DNA from: Verrucomicrobiia bacterium
Lineage (GTDB): Bacteria; Verrucomicrobiota; Verrucomicrobiia; Limisphaerales; JADLHS01
Direction of reading: 5' to 3'
Length of the DNA stretch: 64,000 nt
Assembly (NCBI GenBank): GCA_026125285.1
Contig: JAHCLO010000028.1
Location: forward strand, 1 to 64,000
Part shown: positions 35,577 to 44,171 of the stretch, one piece after another
How the letters are laid out: the number at the start of each line of letters is the position of its first letter
How positions within the stretch are numbered: the stretch's first letter is position 1
Notes under the pieces: model-generated
The model's input: the letters and a program-made list of their open reading frames with translations, nothing else
Told to the model about the DNA's origin: nothing
Database searches by the model: none
Program-made: the position numbers and the translations under genes

Positions 35577-38563
35577 ACTACACACCAAATCCGCTACGGG
35601 AGACCGCCGCGCCGCCGCAGCCACTCCGGGTGTTGCTGGTCGAAGATTCGGACCTCGACGCCGGCCTGCTGCTGCGCGAACTGGAGCGCGCGGGCTTCGC
35701 CCCGGACTGGCAACGCGTGGCCACCGCCGCCGACCTCCAAGCCGCCTTGGCGGGCGAGCCTTGGGAAGTGGTGCTTTCCGACTATTCCATGCCGGGCTTC
35801 ACGGGCTTTGACGCGCTGGAAATCGTGAAAGCCAGCAGCCAGGACCTTCCGTTCATTCTCATCTCCGGCACCGTGGGAGAGGAAACTGCCGTCAGCGCCA
35901 TGAAAGCCGGCGCGCACGATTATCTGCTGAAAGATCAACTGGCCCGATTGGGCGGAGCCGTGAAACGTGAATTACGCGACGCCGAGGTGCGTCGCGCCCG
36001 GCACCGCGCGGAAGCGGCCGCACGGGCCGCTGAAGCGGAAACCCGCCACCAGCTTAAGCTGGTCGAAGCGGCCCGCAATACCTTGTTGCGCGTGGTGGAG
36101 GACCACCAGCACACCGAGGCCAGTCTGTGGGCCGAGCGGAACTTGTTGCGCACGCTGGTGGATCACCTGCCCGTGTGCGTCTATGTCAAGGACAAGGCGG
36201 CGCGCAAAACGCTGGTCAACGCCATGGAAGCCCGGTTTCTGGGCGTCGCCTCCGAGGCCGAGGCCGTCGGAACTGACGATGCCGCCTTCTATCCCGCGGA
36301 CCAGGCGGAGGCCATGGCCGCGATTGATCGGCGAATACTGGAGTCTGGGCAACCGGAGCTTGACCGCGAAGAGTTCCTGACCCGGCCCGACGGGGAGCCA
36401 GCCTGGGTGTTGAGTTCCAAAGTGCCGCTGCGGGACGCGAACGGCAAAGTGACCGGGCTGCTGGGCATCAGTGTGGACATTACCGCCCGCAAGCTGGCAG
36501 AGGCGACCATGCGTCGCCGGCTGGCCTGCGAACACGCAGCCGCGGATTGCATGAGCTTGATGGTGCAAACAACCGACCCTGCGGAATGTTTCCCGCGGGT
36601 ACTGGCCCTCCTGCGCACGGCGGTGGGCATCAGCCGCAGTTACATTTTCCGCAACGAGGAATCGCCCGAGGCGGGCTGGTGCATGACTTATAGCTACGAG
36701 GATGTCGCCGAAGGAATCGCGCCGCAGTTGCCGAATCCCCGATTACAGCACGCCCCGTACGCCGAGGTGGCGCCCTCGTTGCTTCCCGTTTTGCAGGCCC
36801 GCCAGCCGTTTGCCCGGCTGGTGCAGGAACTCTCCGATCCGGAACGCGCGCTCCTCACCGCACAGGGTGTGCAGTCCGTTCTCATCCTCCCCATCTTCTG
36901 CGGCACGCGGTTTTGGGGCTTCATTGGCTTTGACGATTGCGTGACGGCCCGGCATTGGGATACGGATGACATCAAGCTCCTCCAAGTGGTTGCCGACGGC
37001 ATTGGTGTAACCCTGCACCGCCAGGAGGCGGAGGCGCAACTGCGCCTGCAAAGCAGCGCGCTCGAAGCCGCTGCCAACGCCATTGTGATTACTGACTGCA
37101 ACGGCGTCATTCAATGGGCCAACCCCGCCTTCACCACCTTCACCGGCTACACCCCGGCAGAGGCGTTGGGCCGCCAACCAGGTGAACTCCTCAAGTCCGG
37201 CCAACACGACGATACTTTCTATCATGCCATGTGGGACACGATTCTCGCGGGCCAAATCTGGCAGGGCGAGATTATCAACCGGCGCAAGGACGGCAGCCTC
37301 TACACGGAGGAACTCACCATCACGCCTTTGAAAGATCCGTCCGGAGCCATCACGCATTTCATCGCGGTGAAACAAGACGTCACCCAGCGCAAGGCCCTGG
37401 AGGAGCAGTTTCGTCAGTCCCACAAGATGGAAGCCATCGGGCAGTTGGCCGGCGGCGTCGCGCACGATTTCAACAACATGCTCGCCGTGATCATGGGCAA
37501 TGCCTCTTTGGTGCAGATGGGCTTGTCCCCCGAAGACCAGCAGCACGCGCTTCAGGAAATTTCCCGCGCCGGTGAACGGGCCAGCAATCTCACCCGCCAG
37601 TTGCTAACCTTCAGTCGGCGTCAAGTCCTCCAAGCCCGCCCGCTGGACCTCAACGACATTGTCTCCGGCATGGTCAAGATGCTCCACCGCATCATCGGCG
37701 AGGACATTACGCTCCAGACCAAATTGCTGAAGGACGGCGCCCCGGTCTATGCCGATCCCGGCATGATTGAACAGGTGCTGCTCAATCTGAGTGTCAACGC
37801 CCGGGACGCCATGCTCAACGGCGGCGAACTGGCCATCTCACTCGCCCGCGTTCACTACGAACCCTCCGCCAGTCTCCAGCCACTGATCCAGCCCGGCGAA
37901 TTTATCCGCCTGAGCGTTCGCGACACCGGCTGCGGGATCGCCCCGGAACACCTGCCAAAGATTTTTGATCCGTTTTACACGACCAAGGACGTGGGCAAAG
38001 GGACCGGCCTCGGACTGGCCACGGTGCATGGCATCGTCAAACAACATCAGGGTTGGGTGGAAGTGGACACTCACCCCGGCACGGGCACCACCTTTCACGT
38101 TTACCTGCCGCGGCTGGCGGACCCGCGGCAGCTTCAGGCCGCCGACCAGGAAGCCACCCACGTGCGCGGCGGCAACGAGAAGATTCTGCTGGTCGAAGAC
38201 GAGGCCGCCGTGAGAACCCTCACCACCCGCGTACTGAAACGCTACGGTTACCAGGTCTTTGAGGCCGCCAATGGTCTGGAGGCAATTTCCATCTGGCAGG
38301 ACCAACATGGCGAGGTGGACCTCCTGCTCACGGACATTGTGATGCCGGAAGGTATGTCCGGTCGGCAGCTCGCCGACCAACTGCGCGCCCTCAATCCCGC
38401 CCTCCAAATCATTTATACGAGCGGTTATCCCGGCGAGGTGGCAGGACGAGGCCTGGAATTGCGCGAAGGCGTAAACTTTCTGAAGAAACCTTTTGCCCCG
38501 CTCAGCCTCGCAAAGACGGTGCGGGCAAGTCTGGATGCGGTCGCCGAAGCGGCAACGCCCTGA
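35573..38563 (+). CDS. Hybrid histidine kinase: REC-PAS-GAF-PAS-HisKA-HATPase-REC
   Basis: 996 residues, soluble. The order is receiver 1 (VLLVEDSDLDAGLLLRELER, Asp70 in VVLSDYSMPG), a coiled coil, PAS (residues about 190-310), a GAF-like domain (FPRVLALLRTAVGISRSYIF to VADGIGVTLHRQ), PAS plus PAC (ALEAAANAIVITDCNG), the HisKA domain with His631 in GGVAHDFNNMLAVI, an ATPase (LNLSVNARDAML, DTGCGIAPEHLPKIFDPFYT, KGTGLGLATVHGIV) and receiver 2 (ILLVEDEAAVRTLTTR, Asp921 in LLLTDIVMPEG). No DNA-binding domain is present. With two receivers it can accept and pass phosphate in a relay with the overlapping upstream pair. Confidence 0.93.
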   Translation: MNYTPNPLRETAAPPQPLRVLLVEDSDLDAGLLLRELERAGFAPDWQRVATAADLQAALAGEPWEVVLSDYSMPGFTGFDALEIVKASSQDLPFILISGTVGEETAVSAMKAGAHDYLLKDQLARLGGAVKRELRDAEVRRARHRAEAAARAAEAETRHQLKLVEAARNTLLRVVEDHQHTEASLWAERNLLRTLVDHLPVCVYVKDKAARKTLVNAMEARFLGVASEAEAVGTDDAAFYPADQAEAMAAIDRRILESGQPELDREEFLTRPDGEPAWVLSSKVPLRDANGKVTGLLGISVDITARKLAEATMRRRLACEHAAADCMSLMVQTTDPAECFPRVLALLRTAVGISRSYIFRNEESPEAGWCMTYSYEDVAEGIAPQLPNPRLQHAPYAEVAPSLLPVLQARQPFARLVQELSDPERALLTAQGVQSVLILPIFCGTRFWGFIGFDDCVTARHWDTDDIKLLQVVADGIGVTLHRQEAEAQLRLQSSALEAAANAIVITDCNGVIQWANPAFTTFTGYTPAEALGRQPGELLKSGQHDDTFYHAMWDTILAGQIWQGEIINRRKDGSLYTEELTITPLKDPSGAITHFIAVKQDVTQRKALEEQFRQSHKMEAIGQLAGGVAHDFNNMLAVIMGNASLVQMGLSPEDQQHALQEISRAGERASNLTRQLLTFSRRQVLQARPLDLNDIVSGMVKMLHRIIGEDITLQTKLLKDGAPVYADPGMIEQVLLNLSVNARDAMLNGGELAISLARVHYEPSASLQPLIQPGEFIRLSVRDTGCGIAPEHLPKIFDPFYTTKDVGKGTGLGLATVHGIVKQHQGWVEVDTHPGTGTTFHVYLPRLADPRQLQAADQEATHVRGGNEKILLVEDEAAVRTLTTRVLKRYGYQVFEAANGLEAISIWQDQHGEVDLLLTDIVMPEGMSGRQLADQLRALNPALQIIYTSGYPGEVAGRGLELREGVNFLKKPFAPLSLAKTVRASLDAVAEAATP

Positions 38564-38602
38564 CAATTCCCGGTCAATAAAAGCCAAATTCCGGCGAGCA
38601 GG

Positions 38603-38622
38603 ACTTAGCCATTTGGCTAAGT
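38603..38622. promoter_or_regulatory. ArsR-type operator 1
   Basis: ACTTAGCCATTTGGCTAAGT is a perfect 8-bp inverted repeat around ATTT, 15 bases upstream of the arsR ATG. A second palindrome at 38987-39006 matches it at 15 of 20 positions. It is the likely autoregulatory site. Confidence 0.8.
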
Positions 38623-38637
38623 GTGCCAGCAGCGAAT

Positions 38638-38958
38638 ATGACTGCTGCATCTCTTGCGCGCTACAAGACCCAGGCCGGGATTCTCAAAGCTCTCGCGCAC
38701 CCCACCCGCCTCTTCATCGTGGACGAGTTGTCCCGCGGTGAACGTTGCGTCTGCGAACTCACCGAGATGATTGGCGTCGAGATGCCCACCGTGTCGCGCC
38801 ATCTCGCGTTGCTGCGCGAGGCCGGCATCTTGGAGGATGAGAAGCGTGGGGTACAGGTCTTCTACCGCCTCAAGACCCCTTGTGTGATGAACTTTTTCCA
38901 ATGCGTGGCGGCGGTCAAGAGTGGGGAAGTCACCGCCGAGATTCAGCGGGCCGCCTGA
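38638..38958 (+). CDS. arsR: ArsR/SmtB-family metal(loid)-responsive repressor
   Basis: 106 residues, a winged-helix dimer. ILKALAHPTRLFIVDELSRG leads into CVCEL at residues 37-41. The C-x-C matches the alpha-3 site (ELCVCDL) that binds As(III) or Sb(III) in classical ArsR, although the third Cys is absent. The recognition helix is MPTVSRHLALLREAGILED. FFQCVAAV near the end offers another Cys. The start is ATG 38638; GTG 38623 abuts the operator and is less likely. A terminator follows, so arsR may be transcribed alone and also control the downstream permease operon. Confidence 0.92.
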   Translation: MTAASLARYKTQAGILKALAHPTRLFIVDELSRGERCVCELTEMIGVEMPTVSRHLALLREAGILEDEKRGVQVFYRLKTPCVMNFFQCVAAVKSGEVTAEIQRAA

Positions 38959-38978
38959 GCGCGGTCTTTTTTTTTTTT
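38949..38978 (+). terminator. Intrinsic terminator with arsR stop codon in its loop
   Basis: A 6-bp GC stem (GGCCGC with GCGGTC, one G-T pair) encloses CTGAGC. The TGA in that loop is the arsR stop. Twelve consecutive T residues follow (38967-38978). Ribosomes finishing arsR would cover the hairpin, so termination could depend on arsR translation. Confidence 0.75.
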
Positions 38979-38986
38979 GAAACGAT

Positions 38987-39006
38987 ATTTAGCGAATTGA
39001 CTAAAT
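38987..39006. promoter_or_regulatory. ArsR-type operator 2, overlapping the permease start codon
   Basis: ATTTAGCGAATTGACTAAAT has 6-bp arms and matches operator 1 at 15 of 20 positions. Its last two bases are the AT of the proposed permease ATG at 39005. A repressor bound here would block initiation directly. The overlap hints at a leaderless mRNA. Confidence 0.7.
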
Positions 39007-40309
39007 GACAACGGACTGGCGCATCGAATGGAAGCCGCTGGCCGCCATCGCGGCGGTGTTCCTGGCGTGTTTCTATTTGCCGGTTGGCGCGCCGCGCTTC
39101 GACGAGGCGGTGCGCGAGTCGCTGGAACTCGTCAAGTGGTATGCCCGCGAGCACGTCATCCCGTGCCTGATTCCGGCGTTCTTCATCGCGGGGGCGATTG
39201 GCGTATTCGTGAGCCAGTCGTCGGTGATGAAATATCTCGGACCAAAAGCAAACAAGGCGCTGGCGTATGGCGTCGCGTCGGTGTCGGGGACGATTCTCGC
39301 CGTGTGTTCCTGCACGGTGTTGCCGCTGTTCGCGGGCATCTGGCGCATGGGCGCGGGACTCGGACCCGCCACGGCGTTCCTGTATGCCGGCCCGGCGATC
39401 AATGTGCTCGCCATCATTCTCACGGCGCGTGTGCTCGGGTTGGAACTCGGTATCGCGCGAGCCGTGGGCGCAATCATCTTCAGCGTCGTTATCGGGCTGG
39501 CGATGCACTTCATCTTCCGCAAAGAGGAACAGGCCAAAGCGGAGGCTGCCGCGCGATCCCCGGAGCTCGAGGTCAAACGGCCGCTGGGGCAAACCGTGCT
39601 CTATTTCGCGGCGATGATCGCGATTCTGGTCTTCGTCAACTGGGGCAGGCCAGCAGGCGATGGCGGGATCTGGCATGCGGTCTGGACGTGGAAGTGGCCG
39701 CTCACAGCGGCGTTTGGCGTAGCGCTGGGTTTCATGCTCGTGCGCTGGATTCGGATGGCCTGGTGGAAAGTGACATTGATCGCTGTGCCCACGGTCGTGC
39801 TGGCGCTCGCGTTTCCGCAGCAACCGATGCTGGCCTTTGTCATGGGCGCGATCGGCTTGTCGGTGGTCACCAGCACGAGCGCTGGCGAAGCAGGCGAATG
39901 GTTCGCGTCCACATGGACGTTCGCGAAACAAATTCTGCCGCTGCTCCTCATCGGGGTGCTGGCGGCGGGCTTGCTACTGGGTCGCCCCGGTCACGAAGGG
40001 CTGATTCCGAATGCCTGGGTCACCCAGCTCGTGGGTGGCAATTCGCTTTGGGCAAACTTCTTCGCGGCTGTCGTCGGAGCGTTCATGTATTTCGCCACGT
40101 TGACGGAAGTTCCCATTCTCCAGGGCTTGATTGGCAGCGGCATGGGCAAAGGGCCGGCGCTGGCGCTGTTGCTGGCGGGCCCGGCGTTGTCGCTGCCCAA
40201 CATGCTCGTGCTACGTGGCTTCATGGGTGCGAAGAAGACCGCGGTATTCTGCGCCCTCGTGGTCGTGATGGCCACCTTCAGCGGAATGATTTTCGGAGCA
40301 CTGTTTTAA
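39005..40309 (+). CDS. DUF318/ArsP-type permease
   Basis: 434 residues with about ten membrane helices in two similar halves. LIPAFFIAGAIGVFVSQSSV and SGTILAVCSCTVLPLFAGIW (with the C-S-C pair) are hallmarks of the DUF318 permease family. In the second half, MYFATLTEVPILQGLIGSGM repeats the pattern. Family members include ArsP, an exporter of trivalent organoarsenicals; others are uncharacterised. A soluble linker (RKEEQAKAEAAARSPELEV) joins the halves. No Shine-Dalgarno sequence precedes ATG 39005, and the start lies within an ArsR-type operator. It heads a five-gene redox operon, so the cargo may be a thiol-reactive metal or metalloid species. Confidence 0.88.
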   Translation: MTTDWRIEWKPLAAIAAVFLACFYLPVGAPRFDEAVRESLELVKWYAREHVIPCLIPAFFIAGAIGVFVSQSSVMKYLGPKANKALAYGVASVSGTILAVCSCTVLPLFAGIWRMGAGLGPATAFLYAGPAINVLAIILTARVLGLELGIARAVGAIIFSVVIGLAMHFIFRKEEQAKAEAAARSPELEVKRPLGQTVLYFAAMIAILVFVNWGRPAGDGGIWHAVWTWKWPLTAAFGVALGFMLVRWIRMAWWKVTLIAVPTVVLALAFPQQPMLAFVMGAIGLSVVTSTSAGEAGEWFASTWTFAKQILPLLLIGVLAAGLLLGRPGHEGLIPNAWVTQLVGGNSLWANFFAAVVGAFMYFATLTEVPILQGLIGSGMGKGPALALLLAGPALSLPNMLVLRGFMGAKKTAVFCALVVVMATFSGMIFGALF

Positions 40310-40332
40310 CCACCAAAGAAAGGACACATCTC

Positions 40333-40593
40333 ATGCAACTACTCGTTATTGGACCCGGCTGCGCCAAGTGCAAGACCCTGGCGCAGTTCACGGAACAGGC
40401 CGTCAATGAACTCGGGGTGACCGCCGAGATCAACAAGGTCACGGACCTCAAACAAATCATGGCCCTGGGCGTGATGGTGACGCCCGCCCTGGCAATCAAC
40501 GGCTCAATCAAGGTTACCGGCAAAGTGCCGAGCGTAACGGAACTCAAGAATCTCCTCAGTCAAGCAGCGACAGTGGAGAAGGTTGGCCAATGA
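40333..40593 (+). CDS. Small redox-active disulfide protein (thioredoxin_3 type)
   Basis: 86 residues from ATG 40333 (MQLLVIGPGCAKCKTLAQFT). Cys10 and Cys13 form a C-x-x-C pair at the first helix, as in the TM0996/MTH895 family of redox-active disulfide protein 2. VTPALAINGSIKVTGKVP provides the cis-Pro loop. It is cytoplasmic. In other genomes members of this family sit directly behind DUF318 permeases, as here (23 bases apart), suggesting that it hands electrons or a thiol-bound metal to the permease. Confidence 0.88.
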   Translation: MQLLVIGPGCAKCKTLAQFTEQAVNELGVTAEINKVTDLKQIMALGVMVTPALAINGSIKVTGKVPSVTELKNLLSQAATVEKVGQ

Positions 40594-40620
40594 TGCGGGA
40601 AGCGGGAAAGGGAATGAGCC

Positions 40621-41871
40621 ATGAATACTCCAGTTAGAATCCTCATCCTCGCGGCATTGGCCGTGGTGGTGGCGGTGGCGGTAGTACTTAAACCGCGCCA
40701 GTCGCCCGATGAACCGGCGGCCGTATCCGCAATCGCCGCCGCGAATCTGCCCAAGCTCCTCGATCTGGGCGCGGACAAATGCGTTCCGTGCAAAATGATG
40801 AAGCCGATCTTGGACGACTTGAAAGCGAACTACGCCGACCGGTTCATCACGGAGTTCATTGACGTGTGGAAGAATCCCGCCGCGGGCAAGCAACACGGCG
40901 TAGAGATTATTCCAACGCAAATCTTCTTTGACGCCGATGGCAAGGAGCGATTCCGCCACATCGGGTTCTATGGCAAGGAGGACATCCTCGGCAAGTGGCG
41001 TGAACTGGGCGTCGCGGTGGGCGCGGACGGCGGGGCAGCGATCGCGCGCGAAGCCCCCGTCGCGCCGGATGTCCGTCCGCGCGAGCAGGTCTGTTTCCTC
41101 TGCGACGGGGACGTGAACCCTCAGAAAAGAACGGTAGTGAAAGGTGATACGGAGCAACGCATCCTGTGTTCACCGCACTGCTACTTCATCTACTTCTCGA
41201 GCATCGTCGGCGCCGAGCCGAAGATCGAAGATGCAAAGGTCAGTGTCGCGGATTGGGCGGCGGGCGGCCTGATACCCGCCGCGGGTGCGACGTATCTTTA
41301 CGGCCTCGATGCGCAGGGCCGGCCCACTATCAAGGCCTTTGCCGACAAAGCTGCGGCGGCGAAGGAACAGCAAGCCAGCGCTGGCAATGTGGTGACGTGG
41401 GATGTGCTGCGCGGGAAGGAACTCGCGACGCGCTGTGCGTTTTGTGATCGCGCTGTCTATCCCGAGGACGCCTGTGCGGTGAAATTCGGCGCGACGCGCG
41501 GCTACGGCTGCTGCACACATTGTTCGCTCGGCGTTGCGGCGCGGCTCAAGCAGGACATTGAAGTCGAAGCGAAGGACGGCCTGACCGGGGAGGTCATTCG
41601 GGTGAAAACGTTGGATGGGCAAATCGCGGCGTTGGAGCCTGCCACGGCCGTCGCTTGGTTTGCCCAGAAGAAGAACGCGGAGGGCCAGTGGGTTTCTGCC
41701 GGTTGCTTCAAGCAAGGTTTCTTCGTGGACCAAACCAACCTGCAAAAATGGCTCGACTCGCGCCCGGCCATGACGGGCCGCCAGATCACGATTGCCCAGG
41801 CGCTGGCCGACAAAATGAAACTCTCGCCGGAACAAATCGCCAAGGCGTGCAAGCTGGGGGAGTGCAAGTGA
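40621..41871 (+). CDS. Membrane-anchored thioredoxin fused to two cysteine-knuckle modules
   Basis: 416 residues. A single N-terminal membrane helix (residues 5-24) exports the rest. Residues 40-130 are a thioredoxin fold with Cys54 and Cys57 in ADKCVPCKMM and cis-Pro in EIIPTQIFFD. After it come two similar modules. The first has Cys158/161 and Cys183/187 (CFLC...CSPHC). The second has Cys272/275, Cys285 and Cys297/298/301 (CAFC...CCTHC). These spacings resemble TRASH, YHS or NosL metal-binding knuckles. I infer a periplasmic thiol oxidoreductase that also binds a soft metal. It lies between the small disulfide protein and CcdA, which would keep it reduced. Confidence 0.8.
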   Translation: MNTPVRILILAALAVVVAVAVVLKPRQSPDEPAAVSAIAAANLPKLLDLGADKCVPCKMMKPILDDLKANYADRFITEFIDVWKNPAAGKQHGVEIIPTQIFFDADGKERFRHIGFYGKEDILGKWRELGVAVGADGGAAIAREAPVAPDVRPREQVCFLCDGDVNPQKRTVVKGDTEQRILCSPHCYFIYFSSIVGAEPKIEDAKVSVADWAAGGLIPAAGATYLYGLDAQGRPTIKAFADKAAAAKEQQASAGNVVTWDVLRGKELATRCAFCDRAVYPEDACAVKFGATRGYGCCTHCSLGVAARLKQDIEVEAKDGLTGEVIRVKTLDGQIAALEPATAVAWFAQKKNAEGQWVSAGCFKQGFFVDQTNLQKWLDSRPAMTGRQITIAQALADKMKLSPEQIAKACKLGECK

Positions 41872-41872
41872 C

Positions 41873-42571
41873 ATGGAACAACTCTTCACGAACCTCAGCC
41901 GCGCTGTTGAAGGCGCGCCGCTCATCGCCTTAAGCGCGGCGGCGGTGTGGGGCGTGTTGAGCATCGTGCTCAGTCCGTGTCACCTGGCGAGCATTCCACT
42001 CATCGTCGGCTTCATCGGCGGTCAGGGACAGGTCACGGTGCGGCGCGCATTCTGGACCGCCACGTTGTTTTCGGTGGGGATTCTCATCACCATCGCGGCG
42101 ATAGGCGTCATCACGGCGGCAGCGGGCCGGATGATGGGCGACGTGGGGCGCTACGGGAACTATTTCGTCGCGGTGATCTTTTTCGTGGTCGGACTGCATC
42201 TGGTCGGCGTGATTCCGCTGTCATTTTCCGAACCGGGAACAGCGGGGATGAAACGCAAGGGGTATCTGGCCGCGTTCATTCTGGGTCTGGTGTTCGGCGT
42301 TACCCTCGGTCCCTGCACGTTCGCCTACATGGCCCCGATGCTGGCGGTGACCTTCAAGCTGGGTAGCGAGATGCCGTGGTATGCCGCCGGTCTGCTGCTG
42401 GCCTACGGTGTGGGCCATTGCGGGGTGATCGTGGCGGCGGGCACGTCCATCGAGCGCGTGCAGCGCCTCTTGAACTGGAACGAGCAATCGAAAGGCCTGG
42501 CCGTGCTAAAGATCGTGTGCGGCATTCTCGTCATGCTCGGCGGTGTCTGGTTGATCTACACCGCGCCGTGA
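41873..42571 (+). CDS. CcdA/DsbD-type transmembrane thiol-electron carrier
   Basis: 232 residues with six to seven membrane helices. The redox cysteines of the family lie in helix 1 (VLSPCHLASIP, Cys36) and helix 4 (TLGPCTFAYMAPM, Cys148). It passes electrons from cytoplasmic thioredoxin to extracytoplasmic partners. The gene starts one base after the stop of the thioredoxin-knuckle gene, so that protein is the obvious partner. It has no attached thioredoxin-like domain and is therefore CcdA-like, not full DsbD. Confidence 0.9.
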   Translation: MEQLFTNLSRAVEGAPLIALSAAAVWGVLSIVLSPCHLASIPLIVGFIGGQGQVTVRRAFWTATLFSVGILITIAAIGVITAAAGRMMGDVGRYGNYFVAVIFFVVGLHLVGVIPLSFSEPGTAGMKRKGYLAAFILGLVFGVTLGPCTFAYMAPMLAVTFKLGSEMPWYAAGLLLAYGVGHCGVIVAAGTSIERVQRLLNWNEQSKGLAVLKIVCGILVMLGGVWLIYTAP

Positions 42572-42631
42572 TGCGTGATGCGTAAAATCAATTTCCATCG
42601 AAACCGTAACACTCAAACCAAACGGACAAAC

Positions 42632-43306
42632 ATGAAAACTGAACTGAATCGCAGAACATTCGTTGGTCTGACCGCCACGGCGGCCCTCGCGGGCTCGCTG
42701 GCCGGCGCCAAAGCTCAAACTTCGGAAACGAGTCCCAAGACGCTGAAAATTCTGGGCATTTCTTGCAGCCCGCGCAAAGGCATGACCACGGCGAAGGCGG
42801 TGCAAGCCGCGCTCGATGCGGCCAAAGAACTCGACGCGCGAATTCAGGCCGAGCTGATTGACCTCGGCGGACTGAGCATCGCCGGCTGGTCGCCCACCCC
42901 GCCAAACGACGACTTCGCGGCAATCCTGCCAAAGCTTCAAGACCCCGCGGTGGCCGGGATCATCATTGGCTCGCCGTCTTACTTCCGCAGTTTGAGCGCG
43001 CTGACCAAGGCGTTTATTGAGCGCTGCGCGCCGTTGCGCGAACCCAAGATGTTGCTGGAGGGCAAACCCGTGGGCGTGATCGCCACCGGCGGATTCCGCA
43101 ATGGCGGCCAGGAACTGGTCATCGAACAAATCCAAACCGCGATGTTGTGCTTCGGCATGATTCCCGTCGGCGGACGTCCGCCGGCCTTCCAAGGCGGCAC
43201 GCTGCTCGCAACCAAGGACGACATCAGCGCCGACGAACTTGGCCTCGGCACGGCGCGTAACACCGGCCTGCGTGTAGCGGACGTTGCGTTGAGGCTGTTC
43301 CGGTGA
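42632..43306 (+). CDS. Tat-exported flavodoxin-fold NAD(P)H:FMN reductase-like protein
   Basis: 224 residues from ATG 42632. NRRTFVGLTATAALAGSL is a twin-arginine signal. The mature part is a flavodoxin-like oxidoreductase: KILGISCSPRKGMTTAKAVQ is the FMN phosphate loop, IIIGSPSYFRSLSALTKAFI binds the isoalloxazine, and VGVIATGGFRNGGQELVIEQ is the third family motif. An upstream in-frame ATG at 42575 is rejected because it would bury the signal. It ends the ArsR-linked operon, 60 bases after ccdA, and may reduce the metal or the thiol partner. Confidence 0.88.
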   Translation: MKTELNRRTFVGLTATAALAGSLAGAKAQTSETSPKTLKILGISCSPRKGMTTAKAVQAALDAAKELDARIQAELIDLGGLSIAGWSPTPPNDDFAAILPKLQDPAVAGIIIGSPSYFRSLSALTKAFIERCAPLREPKMLLEGKPVGVIATGGFRNGGQELVIEQIQTAMLCFGMIPVGGRPPAFQGGTLLATKDDISADELGLGTARNTGLRVADVALRLFR

Positions 43307-43435
43307 GGGATCTCCCGGAGAGTTGCTCGACATCACTGCATCGGTTCCAAACTTCGGTTCTCCTTTTTGCTGGCCAGGCCGGAGCGCGTGCCGTTTATTG
43401 AACCGCGTGAATTGGTCAACCCTTATTCTGCGGCC

Positions 43436-44059
43436 GTGATTGCCTTGCTTGATTACGGTTCCGGCAACTTGCGCAGTGTTCACAAGGCACTGCTCGCCGT
43501 CGGCGCCACAGTGCAACTGGTACAACGACCGGAGGGCCTGCAGGACGCGCGAGCCGTGGTGCTGCCAGGCGTGGGCGCGTTTGACGACTGTCTGAACGCG
43601 CTGCAACGACAGGAGTTGCTGGAGGCGGGGCGCGAGTTCATCCGGAGCGGACGCGCGTTCCTGGGGATATGCGTGGGCTACCAAGCGTTGTTTGAGAAGA
43701 GCGAGGAATTCAACAGTTGCGCGGCGGGCCTCGGGATTTTCGGCGGCAAAGTGGTGCGCTTCGCCGACGCGAACGGCCTGAAGATTCCGCAGATCGGCTG
43801 GAATCAACTCGCGATCACCCGGCCGGATTGCCCGCTGTATCGGGGTGTGCCCGACGGCAGCTATGTGTATTTCGTTCACAGTTTTTTCCCGCGACCCGCC
43901 GACGATGCCATCGTGGCCACGCGGACGGAGTACGGCGAGACGTTTGCGTCGTCGGTCTGGCGCGACAACGTCTTTGCCACGCAGTTTCACCCGGAGAAAA
44001 GCCAGAAGGTCGGCCTGCAATTGTTGCGGAATTTCGTGGAACTGGCCGCCAAAGGGTGA
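43436..44059 (+). CDS. hisH: Imidazole glycerol phosphate synthase, glutaminase subunit
   Basis: 207 residues. The enzyme hydrolyses glutamine and channels ammonia to HisF in histidine biosynthesis. Start GTG 43436 gives VIALLDYGSGNLRSVHKALL, the usual family beginning; an earlier frame extension has no match. The nucleophile is Cys79 in FLGICVGYQALFE. The oxyanion motif PGVGAFDDC and the His-x-Glu of QFHPEKSQKVGL complete the triad. hisF and hisA are not beside it. hisC lies 4 kb downstream on the same strand. Confidence 0.93.
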   Translation: MIALLDYGSGNLRSVHKALLAVGATVQLVQRPEGLQDARAVVLPGVGAFDDCLNALQRQELLEAGREFIRSGRAFLGICVGYQALFEKSEEFNSCAAGLGIFGGKVVRFADANGLKIPQIGWNQLAITRPDCPLYRGVPDGSYVYFVHSFFPRPADDAIVATRTEYGETFASSVWRDNVFATQFHPEKSQKVGLQLLRNFVELAAKG

Positions 44060-44171
44060 TTCGCCGGCCGATGCGACGATACCCTTGGGTGACATCGCGC
44101 CAAGTTTGATTGGCCAGTTGCCGCCCACCAGCCTATGTTGCGCCGGACATGACAACCATTACCTTACAGCC

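Noticed and set aside
39028..40593. A 521-codon frame covering the permease and the small disulfide gene
   Set aside because: Only its last 86 codons (from 40333) are a real protein; the rest is the permease gene in the wrong frame.
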